A stretch of 64,000 nucleotides of DNA, from contig NZ_FNKI01000002.1 in assembly GCF_900102925.1 (NCBI RefSeq), positions 744,001 to 808,000 on the forward strand, read 5' to 3'. This stretch comes from Flagellimonas zhangzhouensis (GTDB taxonomy: Bacteria; Bacteroidota; Bacteroidia; Flavobacteriales; Flavobacteriaceae). Positions 1 through 10,700 of this stretch are shown one piece after another; the stretch's first letter is position 1, and each line of letters begins with the position of its first letter. Under the pieces are notes generated by a model. It was not told the DNA's origin and searched no databases. It worked only from the letters and a program-made list of their open reading frames with translations. Both the position numbers and the translations under genes were made by a program.

Positions 1-40
1 TGTCCCCATAATTTTCCAGTTTATTAGGTTTAAGATAAAA

Positions 41-66
41 AAAAGAGCCGCAATTGCGGCTCTTTT
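41..66. terminator. Palindromic (bidirectional) terminator
   Basis: A perfect 26-bp palindrome with core GAGCCGCAATTGCGGCTC, flanked by an A-run on the left and a T-run on the right. It can act as an intrinsic terminator in either direction. It lies 29 bp past the stop of the YceI-like gene on the minus strand. The same CCGCAATTGCGG core recurs in the terminator at 11138-11169. Confidence 0.85.
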
Positions 67-94
67 CATACTTAAATAAATTTTGAGAGGTCTT

Positions 95-721
95 TTATTT
101 TTGCTCTAGAAGCACGGAACCTTCAATAGCTACGTCTTCCCAAGTTTTGCTGACACCATCAGCACCTGTATGCAAAATTTCGCATGCTTTGTTCAATGAA
201 GCCAAAGCATCCAATGCGTCCCATTGTTTCAAATCCATCACGCCTGAGAAATTCACGTGATTGTCCGCAGTGATTTCATAATCCATCGGTAAATCGGTGG
301 AAACGCCGTTCATCGTCAATTTTACAGTACTCTTATTGTTCCCTGCTACAGAAAATGTTCCAGTAATAGTTTGGGTTTCGGCCATTTTTTGGAAGAAAAA
401 CTCAATAATTTTTGGATCTCTAGTTCCAGTAGCATCATTGGTGAAAAGACTGCTCACTGGAATGGTAAATTGAAGTCCGTTCAAAGTTTCTTCTGGCGTG
501 GTTCCTGCAGTGTATTTAAGGTCCACTTCCTGAAAAGTTCCTCCAACGGGAACTTTATCGGTTGTTTTGTAAGCAGTGAACTTTACATTAGTGGAGTCTT
601 CCACAATGCTGTACATTGCCGCAACGGTTTCTTCTTTCTTTTCTTCTTCTTTTTTAGCTTGTTTGCAACTAAAGGCGGTAACCAATACCAACCCTAATGC
701 AACTATTGTTATTTTTTTCAT
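95..721 (-). CDS. YceI-like family lipoprotein
   Basis: Predicted 208-aa secreted lipoprotein. The start chosen is the ATG at 721, giving MKKITIVALG followed by a hydrophobic stretch and a lipobox ending at Cys19 (VTAFSC). The longer in-frame extension to 778 would bury the signal peptide and is rejected. After a Lys/Glu-rich linker (about 20-32) comes a beta-rich domain with the YceI-like pattern: Asp-Ser-Thr-Asn-Val-Lys-Phe-Thr near the start, Gly-Thr-Phe, and a late Gly-Val-Met-Asp-Leu strand. YceI proteins are lipocalin-like and often bind isoprenoid or amide lipids; the ligand here is unknown. It is the last gene of a minus-strand run after the S9 peptidase and DUF2490 genes (75-bp gap) and is followed by a strong terminator. 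Confidence 0.75.
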   Translation of the reverse strand: MKKITIVALGLVLVTAFSCKQAKKEEEKKEETVAAMYSIVEDSTNVKFTAYKTTDKVPVGGTFQEVDLKYTAGTTPEETLNGLQFTIPVSSLFTNDATGTRDPKIIEFFFQKMAETQTITGTFSVAGNNKSTVKLTMNGVSTDLPMDYEITADNHVNFSGVMDLKQWDALDALASLNKACEILHTGADGVSKTWEDVAIEGSVLLEQK

Positions 722-796
722 TAAAAAAATCTTTTTTAGATTGACCACTAAGTTAGGTATTATACCAACTGCGGTCAATTATTTTGCCTGTGTATT

Positions 797-1489
797 TTAA
801 GGTTTCTTTTTTTTGAACAAACTGCTTAAATCTGGATTGTAAAAAACAGCGAATTGCAATCGGTCGTAAACGGCATTGCTGAATTGGTTGCGTAAATACC
901 CGATTTGAATATTGCTATTTTCGGTAATGTTCACACCAACAGCACCATAAAGCCTGTTCTGTCCGAACAGATCATCTTGAAGATTGATGAACAATTCATC
1001 ATAAAAATTCAAGAAAAAAGTATCGGTAAGGGGCAAAGTCATTTGAATGCGATATCGTGCACGGTGCTGGGTGTCTTTTACACCATCCAAATCCAAAAAT
1101 CGTTGCTCCAGTCGGTATCGGTGCTCAAATAGGAGCTCCCATACCTTATTCTTAAGAATAAACTGTTCAAAAATCCGATGCTCTATTAGGTTAATGTCAA
1201 AATCACCGTCATAAAAGGTATTATCGGTATCAATATACCCATAACCTGCGGTGGCAATCGCTTCTGGACTGATGTGATAATTCAGCCCAGTACGCAACAA
1301 CAATTGGTTGAAATTGCTAGTGGTTTCATACAATCGAAATTGAGCTTCGGTGTGTACACTTAGGCGCTTTGAAACCTTATTGGTGCCAAAATACATGTAC
1401 CAAGCACCCAATTCATCCTCACCAGGTTGTTGAGCGTTGACGGTTAATAATCCAAATAATAGAAATAAGGCTGTTAGGTTTTTGATCAT
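797..1489 (-). CDS. DUF2490 family outer-membrane protein
   Basis: 230 aa with a signal peptide (about 1-19, ending VNAQ). The rest is beta-strand rich with alternating aromatic residues: GAWYMYFGTNKVS near the mature start, then repeated strands such as NQLLLRTGLNYHIS and HRYRLEQRFLD. That pattern is typical of DUF2490, a family of presumed outer-membrane beta-barrels in Bacteroidota with no known biochemical role. Its start overlaps the S9 peptidase stop by 4 bp, so the two are probably translationally coupled. The pairing suggests the two products work in the same cell-envelope setting, but the sequence does not show how. Confidence 0.75.
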   Translation of the reverse strand: MIKNLTALFLLFGLLTVNAQQPGEDELGAWYMYFGTNKVSKRLSVHTEAQFRLYETTSNFNQLLLRTGLNYHISPEAIATAGYGYIDTDNTFYDGDFDINLIEHRIFEQFILKNKVWELLFEHRYRLEQRFLDLDGVKDTQHRARYRIQMTLPLTDTFFLNFYDELFINLQDDLFGQNRLYGAVGVNITENSNIQIGYLRNQFSNAVYDRLQFAVFYNPDLSSLFKKKKP

Positions 1490-3405
1490 TTACTTTCTTC
1501 TTTAATAGGGGTACTCTTTTCTTCTTTTAAGTACTCGTCCAAAAATTCCAAAATCTTACTATATGCAGTAATTTGATTCTCCTTTTTCACAAAGCCATGT
1601 CCTTCGTCTTCGAAAAGTACATACTCCACAGGAACCCCATTTTTACGAACTCCAGCCACAATTTCATCAGATTCGGCCTGTAAAACACGTGGGTCTTGAG
1701 AACCTTGCAGTACAATCAATGGTTTGGTTACTTTGTCCGTATGGAAAAGTGGAGAAATTTGCTTCAAGCGAACTGAATCGGCACTGTAAGGGTCGCCCAA
1801 TTCTTTGTAAAGGGCATCCTTAAAGGATTCCCACCATGGCGGAATACTTTTAAGGGTTCTGATCCAGTTGGTTACTCCAAAAAGGTTCACTCCCACATCA
1901 AATTCTTCAGGGGCATAGGTCAGGGCGGCCATTGTCATGTACCCGCCATAAGATCCTCCAAGGATTCCGATTTTCTCCCCATCAATTTCAGGTTGTTGGG
2001 CCAACCAATTTTTACCTTCCACACAATCCTTAAGATCTTTGTCCCCATGGTTGAGGTCATCCATTTGATAAAAAGTTTTTCCATAACCGCTACTTCCGCG
2101 ATTGTTCACCGCTAAAACAGCATAACCGTGGTTTACCAAATATTGGATAAAGGAACTAAAGTTCTGACGGGATTGTCCGCCTGGTCCACCGTGTACCCAA
2201 ACCAATGCTGGAACAGGATTTTCTGCACTTGCCTGATGTGGTGTGTAGTAAATGGCGGGAATTTCCAATCCATCAAAGGATTTATAACGAACCACTTCTG
2301 CCTTTACCAAATCCTGACCTTGAATCTCGGGATTCAATACATCGGTGAGCTGTTTTTGTTCTTTGGTCTCCACATTGTAAACAAATAGGTTGGAGGGGGA
2401 GTGTGATCCACCCGCGTAAAAACGCATCATGGTTTCATCATCCGAAAAACTCACACTGGTAATTTCCATATTTTCCACGGTAGGCAAATCGATGTTGGCT
2501 CCCGAGGCTACATCCATTACCTCGATGGTGTTTTTTGCATCTTCGTTGATGTAAGTGACTTGGTAGGTGCCATTTTGGGTAAAATAGCTGCCAGAAATAT
2601 CCCAATCACGCTCCATTGCTTTTTCATAGCTGTCATCGGCCAAAGTATATTTCATCAAATAAGAAAACTCACTGCCGTCATCTGTGGTGAAGTACAAGGC
2701 CGAACCATCTGGAGCAAAATCCTGTGGATAATTGGCACTTTGAGTTTTGTTGATTTGCTTCAATTCGTTGTTCTCCAAATCAAATAAGAACAAATCGCTA
2801 TCGTTGGTGTTAATGGATTTGCTTAATGAAACATATTTTTCATCAGGAGAAACAACACCAAGGTCATAACCATCATCATTTTGATACACCAAAATAGGGG
2901 TCAAGGTTTCCAAATCCATTTTATAAAGGTCCATGAACCTACTATCCCGTTTGTTGGAACTGTAGAAAAATGCGCTTTTATCTTTTGACCATTGGTTGAA
3001 CAACGAGCGGGCGCCTTCTTCAGGAGTCAAATCCTTATGGCTGCCATCCGTGTCACGAACAAATATGTGATAGATTTCATCCCCATTATTGTCCATGCGG
3101 AACAACATACGCTCATCTTTTGGAAAATAAGAAATGGCAAACACAGAGGAACTGTCCGATTGTGTAATGGGCATCATTTCACCGCCTGAAGTGGGAATGG
3201 TGTACATGTTGTAAATGCCCGAACGGTTGCTCGAAATCAATAGTTTGGTTTTGTCTGGGGAGAAACTCCCTCCTCCAATCGCTTCGTTGTCCATCATTTG
3301 GGCGATGGTATAAGACTTCATCGTTTCGGCGATGGAAGGCTCCTTTTTTTCTTCTTTACATGCCCAGAAACTTGTAATCAAGGCAAGGACCAATAATTTT
3401 TTCAT
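1486..3405 (-). CDS. S9 family prolyl oligopeptidase-type lipoprotein peptidase
   Basis: 639 aa. Lipoprotein signal MKKLLVLALITSFWAC (Cys16). Residues about 35-370 form a TolB/PD40-type beta-propeller with repeats such as FSPDKTKLLISSNR and FAPDGSALYFTTDDGSEF. The C-terminal third is an alpha/beta hydrolase: nucleophile Ser485 in GGSYGGY, Asp571 in GSQDPRV, His603 in DEGHGF, and the upstream oxyanion segment HGGPGGQSRQNF. This is the complete triad of the S9 (DPP/acylaminoacyl peptidase) fold. It probably trims proline-containing or N-capped peptides outside the inner membrane. First gene of a run with DUF2490 (4-bp overlap) and the YceI-like gene. Confidence 0.9.
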   Translation of the reverse strand: MKKLLVLALITSFWACKEEKKEPSIAETMKSYTIAQMMDNEAIGGGSFSPDKTKLLISSNRSGIYNMYTIPTSGGEMMPITQSDSSSVFAISYFPKDERMLFRMDNNGDEIYHIFVRDTDGSHKDLTPEEGARSLFNQWSKDKSAFFYSSNKRDSRFMDLYKMDLETLTPILVYQNDDGYDLGVVSPDEKYVSLSKSINTNDSDLFLFDLENNELKQINKTQSANYPQDFAPDGSALYFTTDDGSEFSYLMKYTLADDSYEKAMERDWDISGSYFTQNGTYQVTYINEDAKNTIEVMDVASGANIDLPTVENMEITSVSFSDDETMMRFYAGGSHSPSNLFVYNVETKEQKQLTDVLNPEIQGQDLVKAEVVRYKSFDGLEIPAIYYTPHQASAENPVPALVWVHGGPGGQSRQNFSSFIQYLVNHGYAVLAVNNRGSSGYGKTFYQMDDLNHGDKDLKDCVEGKNWLAQQPEIDGEKIGILGGSYGGYMTMAALTYAPEEFDVGVNLFGVTNWIRTLKSIPPWWESFKDALYKELGDPYSADSVRLKQISPLFHTDKVTKPLIVLQGSQDPRVLQAESDEIVAGVRKNGVPVEYVLFEDEGHGFVKKENQITAYSKILEFLDEYLKEEKSTPIKEESK

Positions 3406-3515
3406 CTGAAATTTATTTTAGGTTAGTGGTTGTTTAGTTTGATATATCCCTTAAAGATACCAAAAACGTGTGCCTTAATTCTAAAAGAGGTGATGAAATG
3501 GAATTGAAAATTGAG

Positions 3516-4784
3516 TTATTCACTCTTATAAATAACCCCATTTTTCATTACAAATTTGACATTTTTCATGTTGGAAATGTCCTGCACAGGATTGCCAACT
3601 ACAGCAATGATATCTGCCAAATAGCCATTTTGAATCATCCCTAATTCTTCAAAATGTAGCACTCTTGCATTTAACGAAGTTGCCGATTGCAAAGCTTTAA
3701 GGGGTTCCATGCCGTACTCGACCATCAATTCCAATTCCCGATAATTTTCTCCATGGGTAAAAACACCAACGTCGCCTCCAAAAACAATATCTACTCCAGA
3801 TTCCAAAGCCAGTTTAAAAGATTTCTTTTTTTGGGCCACACGATTTGGATCAGGATCTTTTCCCTTTTGCCAACCTTGATATTGCGAAATGGATTCAACA
3901 GCAGCCAGTGTAGGGCAGAAGGCCACATTATTTTCTTTCATCATCTTGAAGATTTCCAGAGTGCCTTCATGTCCATGTTCGATAGTTTCCACTCCACCCA
4001 AAATGGCGCGTCGCATGCCTTCGGGTGTACTGGCATGGGCCACAACGTAGCGTCCAGCGGTGGTTGCTGCGGCGACCATAGCATTGATTTCTTCCTGTAA
4101 AAAAGTAGGTCGGGAAGGTTCACCTGATCCCCAGCGGTAATCGGCATAAATTTTAATAAGATTGGCACCATTTCCCATTTGGGTTCGAACTTCTTTAATC
4201 GCTTCATCTACTCCCGTTACAGGAACAGCACCCAAGGGCACCGTAACCCCATCGTGAAATCCTTTAGGGCCATAGGCACCAGTGGCAACTATGGCTGGCC
4301 CCGCCATTAAGGTTCTTGGCCCAGGAATTATGCCGTTATCAATGGTCTTTTTAAGGTACACATCGGTATATCCAGCGCCTTCGGAACCCAAATCGCGCAT
4401 AGCAGTGACTCCAGCCATTAAAGAGTTTTTGGCATGAACCACCCCTCGAACTGCTCTTTCGGTAGGGGACTCCTTTAAGACTTGATCGTTCCACTCGGTT
4501 TCATTGTAGGGATGCAACAATAAATGGGAATGCCCTTCAATGATTCCAGGCATAAGTGTCATGCCTGTTAACTCTTGTTTTGTGTAAGTATTGGCTTTTT
4601 TTAAACCGTTCACTGGACCAGCATAAGTGATACGATTTTGGTCCACGGCAACCACCCAATCTTTATTCATTTCTACCCCATCAAAAACACGATCAGGAAT
4701 GAGTAAGGTTTGTGCTTGTAAACTATTTAAACCTAGCGCTAGGATGAAAAGGAGGTAATATTTTGGTTTCATATTGAGATGCAT
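3516..4784 (-). CDS. Secreted amidohydrolase (imidazolonepropionase/prolidase-like)
   Basis: 422 aa from ATG 4784. An alternative ATG at 4772 (MKPKYYLLFILALGL) gives a cleaner signal peptide ending LQAQ and may be the true start. Metal-dependent amidohydrolase superfamily: the HxH motif is His85 and His87 in EGHSHLLL, followed by further metal-ligand segments (VVAHASTPEG, TIEHGHEG, VFGGDVGVFTHGE) and the closing GYLADIIAVVGNPVQDI. Related secreted enzymes hydrolyse cyclic amides or Xaa-Pro dipeptides; the substrate cannot be read from sequence. Its ATG shares one base with the stop of the upstream amidohydrolase (TAATG), so the two form a coupled pair and are probably paralogues. Confidence 0.88.
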   Translation of the reverse strand: MHLNMKPKYYLLFILALGLNSLQAQTLLIPDRVFDGVEMNKDWVVAVDQNRITYAGPVNGLKKANTYTKQELTGMTLMPGIIEGHSHLLLHPYNETEWNDQVLKESPTERAVRGVVHAKNSLMAGVTAMRDLGSEGAGYTDVYLKKTIDNGIIPGPRTLMAGPAIVATGAYGPKGFHDGVTVPLGAVPVTGVDEAIKEVRTQMGNGANLIKIYADYRWGSGEPSRPTFLQEEINAMVAAATTAGRYVVAHASTPEGMRRAILGGVETIEHGHEGTLEIFKMMKENNVAFCPTLAAVESISQYQGWQKGKDPDPNRVAQKKKSFKLALESGVDIVFGGDVGVFTHGENYRELELMVEYGMEPLKALQSATSLNARVLHFEELGMIQNGYLADIIAVVGNPVQDISNMKNVKFVMKNGVIYKSE

Positions 4785-6181
4785 TATTCAAGAATGGCGT
4801 TGTTCAATAATTCTTGTAGTTGTTTTTTGGAAAATACTTGGGTTCCCTTGATGACCTTAAATATCTTTTCGGTGTTTTCAATGTTTTCAAGCGGATTGGC
4901 CTCCAAAATCACCAAATCGGACACTTTTCCTTTGGAAATATTTCCATAACCGTCAGTTTGTCCAAGAAATTTAGCCCCATTTACGGTAGAAGTTCTAAGT
5001 GCATTTAAGGGCGAAATACCATTTTCTACCATGGCTTGCAATTCTTTGTGCAACGAAATACCAGGGTAAGTGTAGGAGTTGAATGCACCGCTATCCGATC
5101 CAGCCAACAATTGCACGCCTGCACTGTCGAGCGACTTGGCCAATTCACCAAAAAACGCATCCAATTGTTTGCGGTTTGTACGTGCCTCTTCGGATGAATT
5201 TAAGGCTGATCTAATCCTACCTTGATAAGTCTGAATCAACCCACTGCCCATATATTTAAGGTATTCATCGGTACTGTGATCCATTTCATCCAAATAACTC
5301 AAGGTCTCTCCAATGTGAAGTGTGGGCACCACAAAAACATTATGCTCTTTTAATTTGGTAAAAGTGGCGTTCGCCGTGCTTTCGGAGTAGCCAGACATTA
5401 ATTCGGGCATGGCACCCCAAAATCCCATTTCACCATTGTTCATTTTGTCCGTCACCTCTTTTTCGTTACTGGCGCACCCTTTCATTATATAATATAGGTG
5501 TTCAATACCATCCATTCCAGCATTTATGGTTTCATCCAACGTAACTGTAAAGGGCATGTGGCCAGAAACGGTAAATCCACGTTTTTTGGCTTCTTCAATT
5601 GATTTGATATAGTTTTTAGGAGAAATTCTACTGTCATAAATCTTGACGAAATCCACTTTCAAGGCTTGCAATGAGTCCACAGCTTTTATCACATCCGCCT
5701 CGTTTTCAACCTCAAGGGAGCCTGCCCAGCTACCATTTGGACCATCAATCTTAGGTCCTGCGGTGAAAATGGTCGGTCCAACCAATTTTTCATCCGCAAT
5801 TTGACTTTTCCAATCCATTACCTCCTTGGTGAGGTCTCCGCCAGCATCCCGAACGGTGGTAATACCATTGGCAATGAACAATTTCAAGAAATTCTTATTG
5901 TTGGGAATTAAAGTGTCGCCACCCCGCAAGTGAATGTGATTGTCCCAAAACCCAGGCAATACGTATTTTCCAGTCGCATCTATTGTGGAATCGGCTTTAA
6001 AAATATTGCTATCTACGGCTTCAATTTTTCCTTTGGATATGTAGATGTTCTTTACAGCAACACTTCCGTTTTCAAGGTCAATTATATTGGCGTTGGTAAT
6101 GGCAAGGTCATAAGTTGTTGAGGGTTCCGATTTACCACTCAAAATGAGAAGAAATAGGGATAAAAATAGAAGTCGGTTCAT
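4784..6181 (-). CDS. Secreted amidohydrolase, upstream member of tandem pair
   Basis: 465 aa from ATG 6181 (MNRLLFLSLFLLILSG), which gives a good signal peptide; the 7 residues upstream in frame are not needed. Amidohydrolase superfamily: N-terminal beta-sandwich start NANIIDLENGSVAVKNIYI, HxH metal motif His82/His84 in GFWDNHIHLRGG, a KIYD segment with the bridging-lysine role, VSGHMPF, and the C-terminal KGKVSDLVILEANPLENI. Coupled to the next amidohydrolase by a TAATG overlap. With the S9, M28 and M1 enzymes nearby it suggests extracytoplasmic peptide or dipeptide salvage; that grouping is inference. A -7-like TATCTTTA lies just upstream (6203-6210, minus strand) without a clear -33 box. 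Confidence 0.88.
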   Translation of the reverse strand: MNRLLFLSLFLLILSGKSEPSTTYDLAITNANIIDLENGSVAVKNIYISKGKIEAVDSNIFKADSTIDATGKYVLPGFWDNHIHLRGGDTLIPNNKNFLKLFIANGITTVRDAGGDLTKEVMDWKSQIADEKLVGPTIFTAGPKIDGPNGSWAGSLEVENEADVIKAVDSLQALKVDFVKIYDSRISPKNYIKSIEEAKKRGFTVSGHMPFTVTLDETINAGMDGIEHLYYIMKGCASNEKEVTDKMNNGEMGFWGAMPELMSGYSESTANATFTKLKEHNVFVVPTLHIGETLSYLDEMDHSTDEYLKYMGSGLIQTYQGRIRSALNSSEEARTNRKQLDAFFGELAKSLDSAGVQLLAGSDSGAFNSYTYPGISLHKELQAMVENGISPLNALRTSTVNGAKFLGQTDGYGNISKGKVSDLVILEANPLENIENTEKIFKVIKGTQVFSKKQLQELLNNAILE

Positions 6182-6280
6182 CGAGGGTTGTTTATGAAGC
6201 ATTAAAGATACCTGAAATTTTATTTGGGTGCTTTTTGGGTTTCTCCTCTTTTTTGAAGATTTTTAGCAAAAACCAATTCT

Positions 6281-7534
6281 TTGAAAGCTACCAAACTTAG
6301 TTGGGTCTATTTACTGTTGTTGATTCTTTCAGGTGAGGCCATTTTTATTCTACCTTTTGTTTTACCTCGTGTTTTTAGACCTACGGTGCTCGATGTTTTG
6401 GAGTTGGATAATGTGCAGCTCGGGCTTTGTTTTTCGGTATACGGATTGGTGGCCATGGTTTCTTATGTGATCGGGGGACCTTTGGCAGACAAATACCCTC
6501 CTCGAAAATTGATTGCCATTGCTTTATGGATGACAGCTTTGGGTGGTTTTTTGTTTGCGCAATACCCTGATTTGATCACCCTGCAAATATTGTATGGTTG
6601 GTGGGGCTTCACTACAATTTTTCTGTTTTGGGCGCCTATGATCAAGGCGACCCGAATTTGGGGTGGTGCCGATTCTCAAGGAAAAGCTTTTGGTTTTTTG
6701 GATGGCGGACGTGGACTTACAGGATTTCTTTTTAGCCTATTGGGAGTAGTTGTATTTTCGTTCTTTTTGCATGAATCGCCAGAAATTGCCAGTCTTGAAG
6801 ACAGGAAAGAGGCATTTACCTATGTCCTTTATTCTTCATCCATCATCATTATTTTGATTGGAGTTTTGGTTTGGCTTTTTATGAAAACCAATGATGAATC
6901 TGATTCAACAACATTGGAGCGCATCTCTTGGAAAGAAATGAAAGAGGTTTTGAAATCACCCTCGGTTTGGTTGTTGATGGTGATAATCCTTTGTGGATAC
7001 GTAGGCTATAAAATCACCGATATTATTTCGCAATATGCAGAAGAAGTAATGCTGTATAATCAAGTGGATGCCGCAAAAGTGGGAACCTTACTTCAATTTC
7101 TAAGGCCTACAACAGGCATTCTTTTTGGATTGATTGCCGACAGATTAAAGATTACTTGGCTTTTGGTCGTGGCTTTCGTTTTGACATTGATTGGAGGGCT
7201 ACTTTTTGCCAGTGGAATTATAGCTCCGACTACCACTATTTTGTTTTTTATGTCAGTTGTGGTCATTGCGGCAGGAGTATATGCTACGAGGGCCCTTTAT
7301 TTTGGTGTGATGCAGGTCGGTAAAATCCCATTGACCTTGACTGGTACTGCCGTTGGACTTATTTCTTTAATTGGATATACCCCTGATGTATTTGCGGGAC
7401 CTGCATATGGTATGTTATTGGATGCCCATCCAGGTGAAGAAATTGGTCATCAACATGTGTTTTGGATGTTGAGCGCCTTTGCCTTCCTTGGAGGAATAGC
7501 TGCTTTTATTTATCACAGAAAATACGGAAAGTAA
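6281..7534 (+). CDS. MFS transporter (12 TM)
   Basis: 417 aa, twelve hydrophobic segments. The loop between helices 2 and 3 carries the MFS motif A form GGPLADKYPPRK, and a related GLIADRLK stands in the second half after helix 8. The substrate is unknown; no sugar- or drug-specific signature is visible. The start is a TTG: there is no ATG before residue 57, and the sequence from the TTG (KATKLSWVYLLLLIL) is exactly the expected N-terminal helix, so a non-ATG start is the best reading. Transcribed divergently from the amidohydrolase pair, suggesting it may import their products, but that is only context. Confidence 0.85.
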   Translation: MKATKLSWVYLLLLILSGEAIFILPFVLPRVFRPTVLDVLELDNVQLGLCFSVYGLVAMVSYVIGGPLADKYPPRKLIAIALWMTALGGFLFAQYPDLITLQILYGWWGFTTIFLFWAPMIKATRIWGGADSQGKAFGFLDGGRGLTGFLFSLLGVVVFSFFLHESPEIASLEDRKEAFTYVLYSSSIIIILIGVLVWLFMKTNDESDSTTLERISWKEMKEVLKSPSVWLLMVIILCGYVGYKITDIISQYAEEVMLYNQVDAAKVGTLLQFLRPTTGILFGLIADRLKITWLLVVAFVLTLIGGLLFASGIIAPTTTILFFMSVVVIAAGVYATRALYFGVMQVGKIPLTLTGTAVGLISLIGYTPDVFAGPAYGMLLDAHPGEEIGHQHVFWMLSAFAFLGGIAAFIYHRKYGK

Positions 7535-7731
7535 TTTTTTGGTTTTTAATAATGGCTTGAAAAATAATGACCTAAATGTTGTTTGGATGCCATTTTATGT
7601 AATTCACAGGGTTATTTTTTCATTTTGAGACAATAGAGGACCGATTTCAACAAAATAGTAATTATATTACCGCACAATTAACTATTCTGTAAAATTTAAA
7701 ACCAAAATTTAAGACTTTACAAACTATTTTA

Positions 7732-10700
7732 ATGCACATGAGAAATTACATCTTAGGGGCTTTATGTCTACTATTTGTTCTTGTTGGGTGTGAGAATAAG
7801 CGTCAAGGGCCTCCAAAGCTTTTGGTCTTTTCTAAGACAATGGCGTTTAAACATGCTTCTATACCAGCAGGAATTGCGGCTCTGGAAAAATTGGGCCAGG
7901 AAAACAATTTTGTGATCGACACCACCACCAATGGAGAACTGTTTACCGATGAAAATTTGGCGCAGTATTCAGCAGTGGTGTTTTTGAGTACCACAGGAAA
8001 TGTACTAAATGCTAAGGAAGAAGCGGCATTTGAGCGCTACATTCAAGCTGGTGGAGGTTATGTTGGAATTCACGCCGCAGCCGATACGGAGTACGACTGG
8101 GGATGGTACAACAAACTGGCTGGAGCTCAATTTTTGAGTCACCCAGCGGGAACTCCCGAAGCGGATTTTATCATTAAAGATAAAAACCATCCATCTACCG
8201 AATTTTTTACTGAAACCGTTTGGCATCGTACCGACGAACTGTACAATTACAAGAACATTTATGATGGTATAAATGTATTGGTAACTGTAGATGAGTCAAC
8301 ATACGAAGGTGGTGAGAATGGTGAGAACCATCCAATGGCATGGTACCACGATTTTGATGGTGGTCGCGCTTTTTATACGGCTGCAGGACATACCGATGAA
8401 AGTTATTCTGAAGAATTGTTTTTAAAACATGTATTAGGAGGAATCAACTACGCTATTGGCAAGAACTTGGAATTGGATTACGCTAAAGCGAAGTCTCAAA
8501 TTCCACCAGAAGCTGACCGTTTTAGTAAGGTAGTTTTATCAACAGGTCAATTCTTTGAGCCTACCGAGATGACGGTACTTCCAAACAACGATGTACTGAT
8601 TGCACAACGTAGAGGTGAGGTGATGTTGTATTCTGATGAAACCAAAGAAATTAGCCAAGTTGCCTTTTTGGATGTGTATCACAAAACCTTGGAAACTCCT
8701 GGTGTAAATGCCGAGCAAGGGTTGATGGGACTTCAAAAAGACCCTAATTTTAGTGAAAACAACTGGATTTATCTGTACTATGCCCCAACTGGCGATAAAT
8801 GGGTGAATAGACTTTCCCGTTTTAAATACACAGATGGGAATTTTGATATGACCACCGAACAAGTTATCCTTGAATTGGATAGCCAGCGTGAAATCTGCTG
8901 TCATACGGGAGGTTCCATCACATTCGGACCTGACGGACTTTTATATTTGTCTACAGGGGATAACTCAACTCCGTTCAACGATAGCGATGTAAAGTATGTG
9001 AACAATGGGTATGCACCATTGAACGATATGCCTGGCAAAGAGAATTTCGATGCTAGACGTACTTCAGGAAATACTAACGACCTTAGAGGTAAAATCCTAA
9101 GAATTAAGGTAAACGAGGACGGAAGCTACGATATTCCAGAGGGGAACCTTTTCCCAGTTGGTACCGAAAAAACGCGTCCTGAAATCTACACTATGGGCCA
9201 CCGTAATCCTTACAGAATTTCTGTGGATATGAAAAGAGGTTATTTGTACTGGGGTGATGTTGGACCTGACGCGAGAGTGGACAGTTTGGCAACCAGAGGA
9301 CCTCAAGGGTACGACGAGATGAACCAAGCTAGAGGACCAGGTAACTTTGGTTGGCCTATGTTCATTGGTGATAACTTTGCATACCACAAATATGACTATG
9401 AAACTGGTGAATCAGGTAGGGCTTTCAATCCAGAAAAACCTATCAACGATTCCAAGAACAACACAGGTCTAACGGAATTACCTCCAGCGCAGCCCGCTTA
9501 TGTGTATTACCACTACGGTGATATTCAGGATTTCCCACAAGTTGGAGCTGGAAGTAGAAATGCCATGGCAGGACCTACGTATTGGTCAGATATGTACTCT
9601 AATGGAGGTGGATTGCCATCCTACTATGATGGAAAAGTGATTATCTATGACTGGATGAGAGGCTGGATGATGGCCGTTCATTTGTTCGAAGATGGCACTT
9701 TCAACAAAATGGAGCCTTTTGCTCCTGAGGTTGAGTTGCACAACTTGATAGATATGGAAATGAGTCCTGATGGACGCGTTTACCTATTGGAATACGGTAG
9801 CGGTTGGTTCTCTGCAAACCCAGATAGTGGTTTGGCTTATATTGAATACAATGGAGGCAACCGTCCACCAGTAATTGATAGCTTTACAGTAGATGCAAAC
9901 TCTGGTTCATTGCCATTAAGTGTTACAGCTACTGTTGAAAGTCATGATAGAGAAGGGGATAGCATGAGCTATGTTTGGGATCTAGGTGATGGAACAACAC
10001 AAGAAACTTCCGAACCTACCTTGACCTATACTTATGATAAAGCAGGGGCTTACAAATTGAATGTTACTGTTAAGGACCCAGCAGGTGAAGAAGTGACCAG
10101 TATCGATCAAACAATTGTTGCAGGAAATGAAAGACCTGTGGTTAACATTGAAATGGGACAAACCAATTCTTCATTCTATATTCCAGGACAACCTATCAAC
10201 TATAAAGTTTCCGTAACAGATGCCGATAGTGAGGTAAATGAAGACAATGTTTATATTTCTGTTGAATATCGTTCAGGAATGGATGAGGTGAACCAGAGTT
10301 TGGGACACCAACAAGTTTCAGGTGCTGTTATGGGTAAAGCTTTGACCCAAAGTTTAGATTGTAAATCCTGTCACAAAGAAAAAGAAGCTTCCATCGGACC
10401 AAATTATTATGCGGTATCCGAGAAATACAAGGGAGACCGTCGTTCTACCAATTACCTAATGGCAAAAATTATTGCTGGTGGTTCTGGTGTTTGGGGTGAA
10501 GTGGTTATGCCAGCGCACCCGAATGTAACCCAAATGGAAGCTAGACAGATCACGCAATATATCCAATCCTTGACAGGAGGAAATAGAGCGCCGTCACTCC
10601 CTATGTCTGGCTCAGTAACTCCTGAGGCGAAGGAGAATGGAGAAGTGTTCTTGTTGACCGCTAGTTATACTGATGAAGGAACTGGAGAGGCATTGCCATT

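Noticed and set aside
3452-3459. TATCTTTA -7-like box before the S9 peptidase (also at 6203 and 63926, all minus strand)
   Set aside because: One mismatch to TAnnTTTG at the final G and no -33 partner at proper spacing, so I did not list them as promoters.
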